This document shows positions 1 to 5,244 of a DNA stretch of 5,327 nt, piece after piece. Position 1 is the first letter of the stretch. The number at the start of each line of letters is the position of its first letter. Source of the DNA: Acidobacteriaceae bacterium (lineage in GTDB: Bacteria > Acidobacteriota > Terriglobia > Terriglobales > Acidobacteriaceae); contig PKXI01000218.1 of the NCBI GenBank assembly GCA_003133425.1, positions 5,823 to 11,149 on the forward strand, read 5' to 3'. The translations under genes were made by a program, and so were the position numbers. The notes under the pieces are model-generated. The model saw only the letters and a program-made list of their open reading frames with translations, was not told the origin of the DNA and did no database searches.

Positions 1-271
1 CGCCGGTGAAGTCCTGCATGAGCACACGTGCTGGCATGTAGGCGATTTCGCGGCTGGGCTCGGCTTTCGCGTCCCACTTGGCAAGGAACTCGATGTCGCT
101 GGCCGTAACGGTGACTCCGTCTTCGCGGCGGAGCAGGTTCTCAAGAAGGATCTTCAGGCTGAAGGGCAGGCGGCTCAGATTAAAGCCGCGGGCAGTGAGC
201 GCGGGCAGGCGGTAGATCGTATAGGAACTCTTGCCGGAGGTAAGCGTGGCCTTGCTGGCAAAGCTGTTCAT
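1..271 (-). CDS. acnA: Aconitate hydratase, AcnA/IRP type (N-terminal 90 residues, cut by the left edge)
   Basis: Aconitase interconverts citrate and isocitrate in the TCA cycle using a [4Fe-4S] cluster in the cytoplasm. The minus-strand reading from the ATG at 271-269 stays open to the edge. It shows blocks typical of the AcnA/IRP1 branch: LPFSLKILLENLLRREDG at residues 35-52, an F-L-A-K-W-D segment at 62-67, and PARVLMQDFTG at 80-90, the entry to the catalytic domain. The cluster cysteines lie further on, outside the window, so activity cannot be judged. The start is supported by the family-like N-terminus and an AGAAAGG Shine-Dalgarno site 10 bases upstream. No good -35/-10 pair was found close upstream; a TTGACT at 410-405 has no -10 partner at the right distance. 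The family assignment is firm. The choice of acnA over a generic acn name is slightly less so. Confidence 0.93.
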   Translation of the reverse strand, partial: MNSFASKATLTSGKSSYTIYRLPALTARGFNLSRLPFSLKILLENLLRREDGVTVTASDIEFLAKWDAKAEPSREIAYMPARVLMQDFTG

Positions 272-664
272 GAGGGAAAGACCTTTCTATCCGCGCACGG
301 GCGGATGGATCTCGAAACTTGGGGGGTTCACGAGCGGATGTTCCATTACGAGGAAAATCCGCCGGCCGCAGCGACGCATTGCGCACGGAGCGGACCAGAG
401 AACGAGTCAACTGAATAGATTACTCAGAGGGAGGAGTGCCGTCCACGGTCGGGGTGCCCGCGGCGAAAGCGCTTGAGGACGGGCGTCGAGGAGATTCGAA
501 CTGCGGAACGGCTGAACATGGCTGACACAAGAATTTTATCGCGGATTTGGCTGGCGATGGAATGGAAAATTCGCATCTCCCGCCTTGCCGCACTTGCAGA
601 CGGCCAAGGCAGCCAAAACTTGCGCTGAGCGGGAGCCGTCTTGAGAATCAAGGACTGGGGTGCG
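272..664. other. Gene-poor spacer between acnA and the exported hypothetical
   Basis: About 390 bases in which I see no convincing gene. It should hold the acnA promoter and the 3' end of the upstream minus-strand transcript. A TAAAAT hexamer on the minus strand (538-533) could be a distant -10 box, but no matching -35 precedes it. A TTG-initiated 75-codon minus-strand frame (651-424) has a basic, low-complexity translation with no recognisable motif and is probably spurious. A short GTTCGAATC (minus, 501-493) looks like a tRNA T-loop, but the flanking bases do not form a T-stem. No intrinsic terminator with a T-run was found after the stop at 665. Confidence 0.5.
282..288 (-). promoter_or_regulatory. 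Ribosome binding site of acnA
   Basis: On the minus strand this reads AGAAAGG, complementary to the 16S rRNA tail. It lies 10 bases before the ATG at 271-269, slightly long but acceptable spacing. It supports this start for the aconitase. Confidence 0.55.
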
Positions 665-1327
665 CTAATCCACTCGGAAATCGACCTTGCCTTCCTGTTT
701 CAACCGCTCTTTTGCCTCGTTATCGCTGACGTTCGCCCATCCCAGCCAATGACCGTTGTGCTCCGTGACGCAGAACAAAGTATTGAGGTGGGGTCCGTTT
801 GCTTCACCGCCCGGACCTGCCGCATGACCAGAGCCTGTCAAAATGACGATCACGCTGAGGTGCTTGGCCGCCGGCGGCCTCGCATCGACATCAACGCCAC
901 TTGGAGGAAAAAACGGGGAAGACTTGAACTTATCTATAAGTAATTGGCTAAACCGCATGACCTCATCCCTATCCTTGATGGATTTGGGAAGTCGGCCGAG
1001 AGAAAGGCATCTTGGATCAATGGCAAAGAAAATGCCCCACGATGGAAAGCTCGCCTTGCCTTTCGGAGCGTCCTGCCGTAAGAGGATTCGAGTGCAGCGA
1101 TTGGCTAATCCACCGGGATGGTTATCAAGAGTCGGTGTATTGCTGAGGTCGGTGGAAAAGCTCCAACCCGCAGGGATGCGGAGTCTGACCCCCAATGCAT
1201 CGTTCTTGTAAATGCCGTCTGATATCTCCCCTTGTGGAAGGCTGGTGAGTTCCTGGCTCATTTGCGCAGTCGAGCGTGCGAGGCCAGGAACTAACAATAG
1301 CGATAGGAGAATCGTGCTGAGGCGCAT
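665..1327 (-). CDS. Exported protein of unknown function, 220 aa
   Basis: I do not recognise a named family. Residues 1-21 look like a Sec signal peptide: Arg2, a Leu/Ile-rich core at about 3-16, and a Ser-Thr-Ala stretch giving a likely cleavage after Ala21. The mature part begins with a region including GIYKNDALGVRLRIPAGW (residues 38-55). I recall segments like this in many exported acidobacterial proteins of unknown role, where it probably opens a small beta-rich domain. Three cysteines (78, 107, 186) remain after cleavage and could form a disulfide in an oxidising compartment. A Gly/Pro-rich stretch lies at about 165-180 and the C-terminus is charged. The ATG at 1327-1325 has no clear Shine-Dalgarno site. 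The gene is divergent from the exported hydrolase at 1463, with 135 bases between them. The continuous frame, signal peptide and patterned composition argue that it is real. Confidence 0.8.
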   Translation of the reverse strand: MRLSTILLSLLLVPGLARSTAQMSQELTSLPQGEISDGIYKNDALGVRLRIPAGWSFSTDLSNTPTLDNHPGGLANRCTRILLRQDAPKGKASFPSWGIFFAIDPRCLSLGRLPKSIKDRDEVMRFSQLLIDKFKSSPFFPPSGVDVDARPPAAKHLSVIVILTGSGHAAGPGGEANGPHLNTLFCVTEHNGHWLGWANVSDNEAKERLKQEGKVDFRVD

Positions 1328-1396
1328 AAAGGTTTGGGATCCAAATAAAGCTTACTCTAACTTGGCTATATCAAGAATGCGAGATAAGGGATTCGA

Positions 1397-1425
1397 GCAA
1401 CCTGTACCGATCAAACACCTATACT
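1397..1425 (+). promoter_or_regulatory. Candidate promoter of the exported hydrolase
   Basis: TATACT at 1420-1425 matches five of six bases of the sigma-70 -10 consensus. A weak -35-like GCAACC lies at 1397-1402, 17 bases upstream. Transcription would start near 1432 and leave a leader of about 30 bases before the ATG at 1463. The -35 is poor, so this rests mostly on the -10 and on the same hexamer recurring before two other genes in the window. Confidence 0.5.
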
Positions 1426-1452
1426 GGAAGGGCAATCGACCTGCCGCACCTC

Positions 1453-1457
1453 AGGAG
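1453..1457 (+). promoter_or_regulatory. Ribosome binding site of the exported hydrolase
   Basis: AGGAG lies 5 bases before the ATG at 1463. It favours this start over in-frame Met25 or Met27, either of which would remove the signal peptide. Confidence 0.7.
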
Positions 1458-1462
1458 CATCC

Positions 1463-2614
1463 ATGCAGCTTCGCACCGCGCGCATCGTCACCGCCGGATC
1501 CCTTCTGTTCAGCGGCCTCGCCCATAGCCAGACTATGTCCATGCTGCAGGCAAGCTCGTCTTCAAATCCAGCAGCAACTTCCGCCGCCGCAGCGGCGGCT
1601 ACGAAATGGCCTACCGTGGACGGGACCGTTGTGTTACCGGACTTTCGGTTCGGGAGCGGCGAGACGCTGCCGCAACTCAAGTTGCACTACCTGACGCTGG
1701 GCACGCCGCATCGCAATGCTGCCGGACATACTGATAACGCTGTGCTGCTGTTGCACGGGACGGGCGGCAATGCGCACTCGCTGATGAATCCGCTGTTCTC
1801 CAATGTGCTGTTCGGGCCGGGGGCGCCGCTCGACATTACGAAATATTTTCTGATTCTGCCGGATGACATCGGGCATGGGCAAAGCTCGAAGCCGTCTGAC
1901 GGGCTGCATGCGCACTTCCCGGCCTACGACTACGACGACATGGTGCGCAGCCAGCGGATGATGCTGGACGAGATGAAGGTTGACCATCTGCGGCTGGTTC
2001 TTGGAACGTCGATGGGATGCATGCAGACGTTTGTGTGGGGCGAGACTTATCCCGGCTTTGCGGATGCGCTGGCGCCGTTTGCGTGTCTGCCGGTTCCGCT
2101 TGCCGGGCGCAACCGCATGATGCGGTACATGGCGATTGAGGCGATTAAACAGGACCCTGCGTGGATAGGCGGCGAGTACAAGACCGAGCCCAAGCAGGGA
2201 CTTCACAACGCAAACGAAATGACTCTTATCATGGGGTCGAGCCCACTGCAGATGCAGAAAGCGGCTCCGACGCGCGAGTTGGCGGAGAAGTATGTGGACG
2301 ATCGCCTGGGGCGCGCCGACGCAAGTACGGACGCGAATGATTTGATGTTCTATGTGAATGCGAGCCGAAACTACGATCCGAGTCCGCACCTGGATCGGAT
2401 TACGGTGCCGGTGCTGTGGATCAATTCGGCTGACGATTACATCAATCCGCCGGAGTTGGGCATTGCGGAGAAGATGGTGACGCACATGCCGCATGCGCAG
2501 TTTATTCTGCTGCCGATTTCAGACGCGACGCGCGGGCATGGGACACATACGGTGGCGGCGGTGTGGAAGGATTACCTGGCGGAGTTCATGCGGCAGACGG
2601 CATCCAAGGCGTAG
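1463..2614 (+). CDS. Exported alpha/beta-fold hydrolase, MetX (homoserine O-acetyltransferase)-like
   Basis: The 383-residue protein has an N-terminal signal sequence: Arg4 and Arg7, a hydrophobic core to about Ala20, and a probable cleavage near 21-24. A Ser/Ala-rich linker runs to about residue 47. The rest is an alpha/beta hydrolase. HGTGG (98-102) fits the oxyanion-hole loop, and DITKYFLILPDDIGHG (124-139) matches the MetX segment after strand 4. The nucleophile elbow is GTSMGCMQ with Ser183, against GGSMGGMQ in true MetX. Asp325 in DDYINPPE and His359 in RGHGTH fit the acid and base. MetX enzymes transfer acetyl from acetyl-CoA to homoserine in the cytoplasm. With an export signal and an altered elbow, this one more likely hydrolyses an ester or acylates another substrate. 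That is inference and the substrate is unknown. It sits between its own promoter-like -10 and the ClC gene, with no other sulfur or amino-acid gene nearby. Confidence 0.88.
   Translation: MQLRTARIVTAGSLLFSGLAHSQTMSMLQASSSSNPAATSAAAAAATKWPTVDGTVVLPDFRFGSGETLPQLKLHYLTLGTPHRNAAGHTDNAVLLLHGTGGNAHSLMNPLFSNVLFGPGAPLDITKYFLILPDDIGHGQSSKPSDGLHAHFPAYDYDDMVRSQRMMLDEMKVDHLRLVLGTSMGCMQTFVWGETYPGFADALAPFACLPVPLAGRNRMMRYMAIEAIKQDPAWIGGEYKTEPKQGLHNANEMTLIMGSSPLQMQKAAPTRELAEKYVDDRLGRADASTDANDLMFYVNASRNYDPSPHLDRITVPVLWINSADDYINPPELGIAEKMVTHMPHAQFILLPISDATRGHGTHTVAAVWKDYLAEFMRQTASKA
1583..1599. repeat. Perfect 17-base palindrome in the Ala-rich linker codons
   Basis: GCCGCCGC, one base, then GCGGCGGC. It encodes part of the alanine run just after the signal peptide of the hydrolase. 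It can fold as a strong hairpin early in the mRNA, but alternating GCC/GCG alanine codons produce such palindromes readily, so a regulatory role is not implied. Confidence 0.4.
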
Positions 2615-2715
2615 TGCGGCTGCAAGTCTGGCTACAGCGCGGCCATGGGCGCCGCTTCGCAAGGCAATCGGCGGCTCCCGAATATCCGCGCCGCGAGTTC
2701 TGGCATCCCTTTCCC

Positions 2716-2721
2716 TATACT
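2716..2721 (+). promoter_or_regulatory. Candidate -10 box for the ClC gene
   Basis: TATACT, identical to the hexamers upstream of the hydrolase and of infC, lies in the gap after the hydrolase. No good -35 is visible. A start of transcription near 2728 would fall at a small hairpin, GGGG(G)-ATTTT-CCCC (2728-2741). If correct, the ATG at 2645 is upstream of the transcript and cannot be the start of the ClC protein. Confidence 0.4.
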
Positions 2722-2758
2722 TGAAGTGGGGGATTTTCCCCGCGAGGTCTCGCAAAAG

Positions 2759-4201
2759 TTGAAGTACTGGGAAGGCTTGGGAGGCATTTATTCGCGTGTT
2801 CTTGGCGGGCTGATGCGCCGGATGCCGAACGAGCGGCAGCGATTGCTGGCGTTCACCATTCTCGCAGGCGGCCTGTGCGGGCTGGCCGCGGTGGCCTTTC
2901 ACTTGACCATCGGCTGGGCCGAGGCGCTGTTGATCAATCGCGCCAACGCGGCCCCGGGCCATAGCTGGATATGGTGGACGGTCCTGACCCCAGGGCTGGG
3001 CGGCCTGGTTGTCGGCATCGGCCTCACCTATCTTGCTCCAGCGGCCGCGGGCAGCGGCATTCCGCAGGTGAAGGTGGCGTTCGCCCTGCGCTCCGGCTTG
3101 GTGACGCTGCGGGAGACGATCGGAAAATTCTTCCTGTGCGCCATCCAGATTGGTTCAGGGGCGTCGCTGGGACTGGAAGGCCCCACGGTGCAGATTTGCG
3201 CCGGAGTCAGCAGCCTGCTGGCCCGCGCGGCCCAGCTCAACCCGCAGTATCGGCGCCGCATGGCGTCTGTCGGCATGGCCGCCGGCATTGCGGCAGCTTT
3301 CAACGCGCCCATCGCCGCCATTACGTTCACGCTGGAAGAGCTGATTGGCGACCTCGATTACACGATGCTTTCCGGCGTTATCGTGGCCGCCGCCCTGGCC
3401 GCTGTTGTGGAGCATTCCATCCTGGGCTCCAACCCCGTCTTTCGCATTGAGCGGTCCTACACGCTCACCAACTCTTCGTCGCTGGTGTGGTATGCGCTGC
3501 TTGGTTTGCTGGCAGCCGTCGTTTCGGTGGCGTTCACTGATTCGCTCCTGTTCTTGCGGCTCCAGTTCAGACGTTTGACGGCACTTCCAAGCTGGGTGCA
3601 TCCGGGCATCGGAGGCCTGGCCACGGGGGCGCTGGCCGCCGTGGGCCTGGAGCTTTACCACCTCAACGGCATCGCGGGCGATCCCTACAAAACCCTGACC
3701 CTGGCGCTGACCGGTACCATGCCCGTCACTGTCATGGCGCTGTTCTGCGTGCTCAAGCTGGCCGCCACCGTATGCTCCTATTCGAGCGGAGGCTCGGGCG
3801 GCATCTTCGCGCCCTCGCTGTTCATGGGCGCCATGCTGGGTGGTGCGGTGGGCTACCTGGATGTGACCGTGTTTCACCACTCCACCGACGCCATCGGGGC
3901 GTTTGCCGTGGTGGGCATGGGCGCGGTGTTTGCCGGCATTGTCCGCGCTCCCATGACGTCGATCCTCATTGTGTTTGAGATGACCAACGGCTACGGCCTG
4001 GTGTTGCCGCTGATGATCGCCAACATGACCGCATTCGCGCTGGCGCGCTACTGGCGGAATGTGCCTGTGTATGAAGCGCTGCTGGCCCAGGACGGAATTC
4101 ACCTGCCCCACGGATCGAAGCCCCTGGACCCCCCGGGCGATACCTCGTTGCCCGACGACGGCCTGGCGGGAAACGCCGCTGCCGCAGCGGCCCACGGATG
4201 A
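2759..4201 (+). CDS. ClC-family chloride channel / Cl-/H+ antiporter
   Basis: This is an inner-membrane ClC protein of about 480 residues with the usual set of hydrophobic helices. Counting from the TTG at 2759, the family motifs appear in order. GSGIP at 98-102 carries the ion-coordinating Ser99. GLEGP holds the gating glutamate, Glu140. The Glu-Glu pair at 193-194 matches the internal proton glutamate of E. coli ClcA (Glu203). GGIFAP ends at 352, and Tyr438 matches ClcA Tyr445. Having both glutamates, it is more likely an exchanger than a passive channel. There are no C-terminal CBS domains, only a 40-residue polar, Ala-rich tail. The start is uncertain. The frame is open from an ATG at 2645, but that lies upstream of a likely promoter. 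ATG 2813 would delete most of the segment aligning with ClcA helix A. TTG 2759 has a GAGGT 10 bases upstream and keeps that helix. The family is certain and the start is a judgement. Confidence 0.9.
   Translation: MKYWEGLGGIYSRVLGGLMRRMPNERQRLLAFTILAGGLCGLAAVAFHLTIGWAEALLINRANAAPGHSWIWWTVLTPGLGGLVVGIGLTYLAPAAAGSGIPQVKVAFALRSGLVTLRETIGKFFLCAIQIGSGASLGLEGPTVQICAGVSSLLARAAQLNPQYRRRMASVGMAAGIAAAFNAPIAAITFTLEELIGDLDYTMLSGVIVAAALAAVVEHSILGSNPVFRIERSYTLTNSSSLVWYALLGLLAAVVSVAFTDSLLFLRLQFRRLTALPSWVHPGIGGLATGALAAVGLELYHLNGIAGDPYKTLTLALTGTMPVTVMALFCVLKLAATVCSYSSGGSGGIFAPSLFMGAMLGGAVGYLDVTVFHHSTDAIGAFAVVGMGAVFAGIVRAPMTSILIVFEMTNGYGLVLPLMIANMTAFALARYWRNVPVYEALLAQDGIHLPHGSKPLDPPGDTSLPDDGLAGNAAAAAAHG
4175..4191. 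repeat. Inverted repeat in the 3' end of the ClC gene
   Basis: GCCGCTG, three bases, then CAGCGGC, inside the codons for the terminal alanine run of ClC. It is strong as RNA but is followed by no T-run. Like the palindrome at 1583, it may simply reflect alanine codons. Confidence 0.35.
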
Positions 4202-4204
4202 TCG

Positions 4205-4229
4205 CCGCGGACCCTCCTCCGATCCGCGG
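4205..4229 (+). terminator. Possible weak terminator or 3' hairpin after ClC
   Basis: CCGCGGA and TCCGCGG form a 7-bp GC-rich stem with an 11-base pyrimidine-rich loop, beginning four bases after the ClC stop codon. No T-run follows, so it is not a standard intrinsic terminator. It could stabilise the 3' end or pause polymerase before the infC promoter. Confidence 0.3.
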
Positions 4230-4299
4230 GAATCGCTTCCTGCGCTCGCAGTCCTCGTCCGCACAACAATGGGGGCCGGGCGCCGGGCAATTCTGGGCG

Positions 4300-4327
4300 G
4301 CAACTGAAACCGAACCAATGCTATACT
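4300..4327 (+). promoter_or_regulatory. Candidate infC promoter with extended -10
   Basis: TGC followed by TATACT (4319-4327) is an extended -10 element. A weak -35-like GCAACT lies at 4300-4305, with a 16-base spacer. Transcription would begin near 4334 and give a leader of about 70 bases. The -35 and spacer resemble the region before the hydrolase (GCAACC, 17 bases, TATACT). Confidence 0.6.
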
Positions 4328-4338
4328 CAGTGGTGCGT

Positions 4339-4385
4339 TCGTCTGCCTGCGGCGATCCCGGAAAACCCCGGGAGGCAGTTGACGA
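4339..4385 (+). promoter_or_regulatory. infC leader hairpin
   Basis: CTGCC (4343-4347) pairs with GGCAG (4374-4378), and TCCCGG (4356-4361) pairs with CCGGGA (4368-4373) around an AAAACC loop. An 8-base bulge (4348-4355) interrupts the 5' side. TCGT (4339-4342) can extend the base with ACGA (4382-4385) across a three-base bulge. The structure fills most of the predicted leader and ends 8 bases before the Shine-Dalgarno site, so it is well placed for translational control or for binding a regulator. The function is inferred. Confidence 0.5.
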
Positions 4386-4393
4386 AACACTTT

Positions 4394-4400
4394 GGAGGAG
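4394..4400 (+). promoter_or_regulatory. Strong ribosome binding site that fixes the infC start
   Basis: GGAGGAG lies with its GGAGG core 6 bases before an in-frame ATC at 4405. No ATG, GTG or TTG is in frame within reach, so this site points to ATC as the initiation codon. Confidence 0.8.
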
Positions 4401-4404
4401 TACC

Positions 4405-5022
4405 ATCGCATTCGATAAACGAGCAGCCAAGTCCTTTATCCGCATCAACGACCGGATCCGCGCGCGCGAAATCCGCGTCATCGACGAAAACGGCGAACAG
4501 ATGGGCATCCTGCCCCCGTTTGAGGCGCTCAAGATCGCCCGGGAGCGCGGGCTCGATCTGGTTGAAGTCAGCCCCAACGCCGTCCCGCCCGTCTGCCGTA
4601 TCCAGGATTACGGACGCTTCCTCTACGAGAAGGACAAGAGCGATCGGGCGGCACGCAAGAAGCAAAAAGTCATCGTGATCAAGGAAGTCAAGTTCTCCGT
4701 CACGGTGGACGAGCACGACTACCAGACCAAGAAGAACCAGGCGGTCCGGTTCCTCACCGACGGCGACAAGGTGAAGGCCAGCCTGCGTTTCCGCGGCCGC
4801 CAGATGGCCCACCGCGAGCTGGGGTACGCCATCATCAACAAGCTCATCCAGGATATTGGCGAAGCCGGTGTGGTGGAGTTCATGCCGCGCATGGAAGGCA
4901 CGATTCTGCACGCCATCATCGCGCCCTCGAAGAAGCAGGAAGCGCCCAAGCCCAAGCCTGCCGCACCCGCGCCGCCTCAGGCAGCAGTTCCCCAGCCGCC
5001 GGTCCCGCAAGCGGCGCAGTAA
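4405..5022 (+). CDS. infC: Translation initiation factor IF-3, starting at a rare ATC codon
   Basis: IF-3 binds the 30S subunit, blocks premature 50S joining and checks the start codon and initiator tRNA. From the ATC, the 205-residue product begins M-A-F-D-K-R. The N-terminal domain covers about 11-80, with INDRIRAREIRVID at 14-27, VSPNAVPPVCRI at 55-66, and the signature QDYGRFLYEKDK at 67-78. A lysine-rich linker helix follows at about 79-93. The C-terminal domain runs about 94-174, with IKEVKFSVTVDEHDY, GDKVKASLRFRGRQMAH and VVEFMPRMEGT in order. Residues 175-205 are an extra Lys/Pro/Ala/Gln-rich tail absent from E. coli IF-3. The in-frame ATG at 4318 lies in the -10 region and Met33 is inside the N domain, so ATC 4405 is the only sensible start. 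E. coli infC uses AUU and is autorepressed because IF-3 rejects such codons; the same control is likely here. The gene is followed directly by a terminator. Confidence 0.95.
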   Translation: MAFDKRAAKSFIRINDRIRAREIRVIDENGEQMGILPPFEALKIARERGLDLVEVSPNAVPPVCRIQDYGRFLYEKDKSDRAARKKQKVIVIKEVKFSVTVDEHDYQTKKNQAVRFLTDGDKVKASLRFRGRQMAHRELGYAIINKLIQDIGEAGVVEFMPRMEGTILHAIIAPSKKQEAPKPKPAAPAPPQAAVPQPPVPQAAQ

Positions 5023-5052
5023 AGCCCTTCGGGTTCACCCATCGCACCCTCA

Positions 5053-5082
5053 GGCCGCCCACTCGTGGGCGGCTGGTTTTTT
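5053..5082 (+). terminator. Intrinsic terminator of infC
   Basis: GCCGCCCA (5054-5061) pairs perfectly with TGGGCGGC (5066-5073) around a CTCG tetraloop, followed by TGG and six Ts (5077-5082). It lies about 30 bases after the infC stop and ends the transcript. There is no T-run on the other strand, so it works in the plus direction only. Confidence 0.9.
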
Positions 5083-5135
5083 GGCTCTGCGAAAATGCGA
5101 GGGTTCCGAGGGTAGGTGGAAGTCAAAGTTTTCTG

Positions 5136-5144
5136 TGCTATAAG
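5136..5144 (+). promoter_or_regulatory. Extended -10 promoter element after infC
   Basis: TGC followed by TATAAG is a good extended -10 box. No clear -35 lies 16-18 bases upstream. It sits about 55 bases after the infC terminator, and transcription would start near 5151, just before a run of stem-loops, so a new transcript reading rightwards is likely. Confidence 0.5.
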
Positions 5145-5157
5145 AAAAGGACATTCG

Positions 5158-5244
5158 TCGCCGCGAAGCCGGGAGGCATTTGACCCCGGAGAGCGGCGGG
5201 AATGCCATCTTCCCCATATGTCATGCGAATTCGGACAGCATTCC
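5158..5244 (+). other. Structured region with two stem-loops, candidate leader or small RNA
   Basis: Stem-loop 1: GCCGC (5160-5164) with GCGGC (5193-5197), extendable by two pairs at its base, and CCGGG (5169-5173) with CCCGG (5185-5189), separated by a small purine internal loop (GAAG and AGA). Stem-loop 2: GGAATGC (5199-5205) with GCATTCC (5238-5244) and an inner TGTC/GACA pair (5219-5222, 5234-5237). Both lie just downstream of the extended -10 at 5136-5144. I could not match them to tmRNA, RNase P RNA, SRP RNA, or the TPP, SAM-I, cobalamin, glycine or c-di-GMP riboswitch consensus. The region may be the leader of a gene beyond the edge, a small RNA, or part of the repeat to its right. Confidence 0.35.

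Noticed and set aside
493..501. GTTCGAATC on the minus strand, resembling a tRNA T-loop
   Set aside because: Flanking bases pair at only three of five stem positions, and no acceptor, anticodon or D-arm could be built around it.
424..651. 75-codon minus-strand frame in the acnA upstream spacer
   Set aside because: TTG start, no ribosome binding site, basic low-complexity translation and no recognisable motif.
1634..2494. 286-codon minus-strand frame opposite the hydrolase
   Set aside because: It is antisense to a well-supported gene. The Arg/His/Gln-rich translation is typical of a GC-rich shadow frame.
2701..2721. TGGCAT and a downstream C/T tract resembling a sigma-54 promoter before ClC
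   Set aside because: The GC of the -12 element is missing at the required spacing from the -24 GG.
2779..2789. GGGAGGCATTT present here and at 5171-5181
   Set aside because: An 11-base match is expected by chance a few times in a window of this size, and the flanks do not match.
4198..4404. Upstream extension of infC to ATG 4198
   Set aside because: It overlaps the ClC stop, runs through the promoter and leader hairpin, and the extra 69 residues look nothing like IF-3.
3155..4411. 418-codon minus-strand frame opposite ClC
   Set aside because: Its translation is rich in Gly, Arg, Gln and His, without domains, and lies opposite a clear ClC gene.
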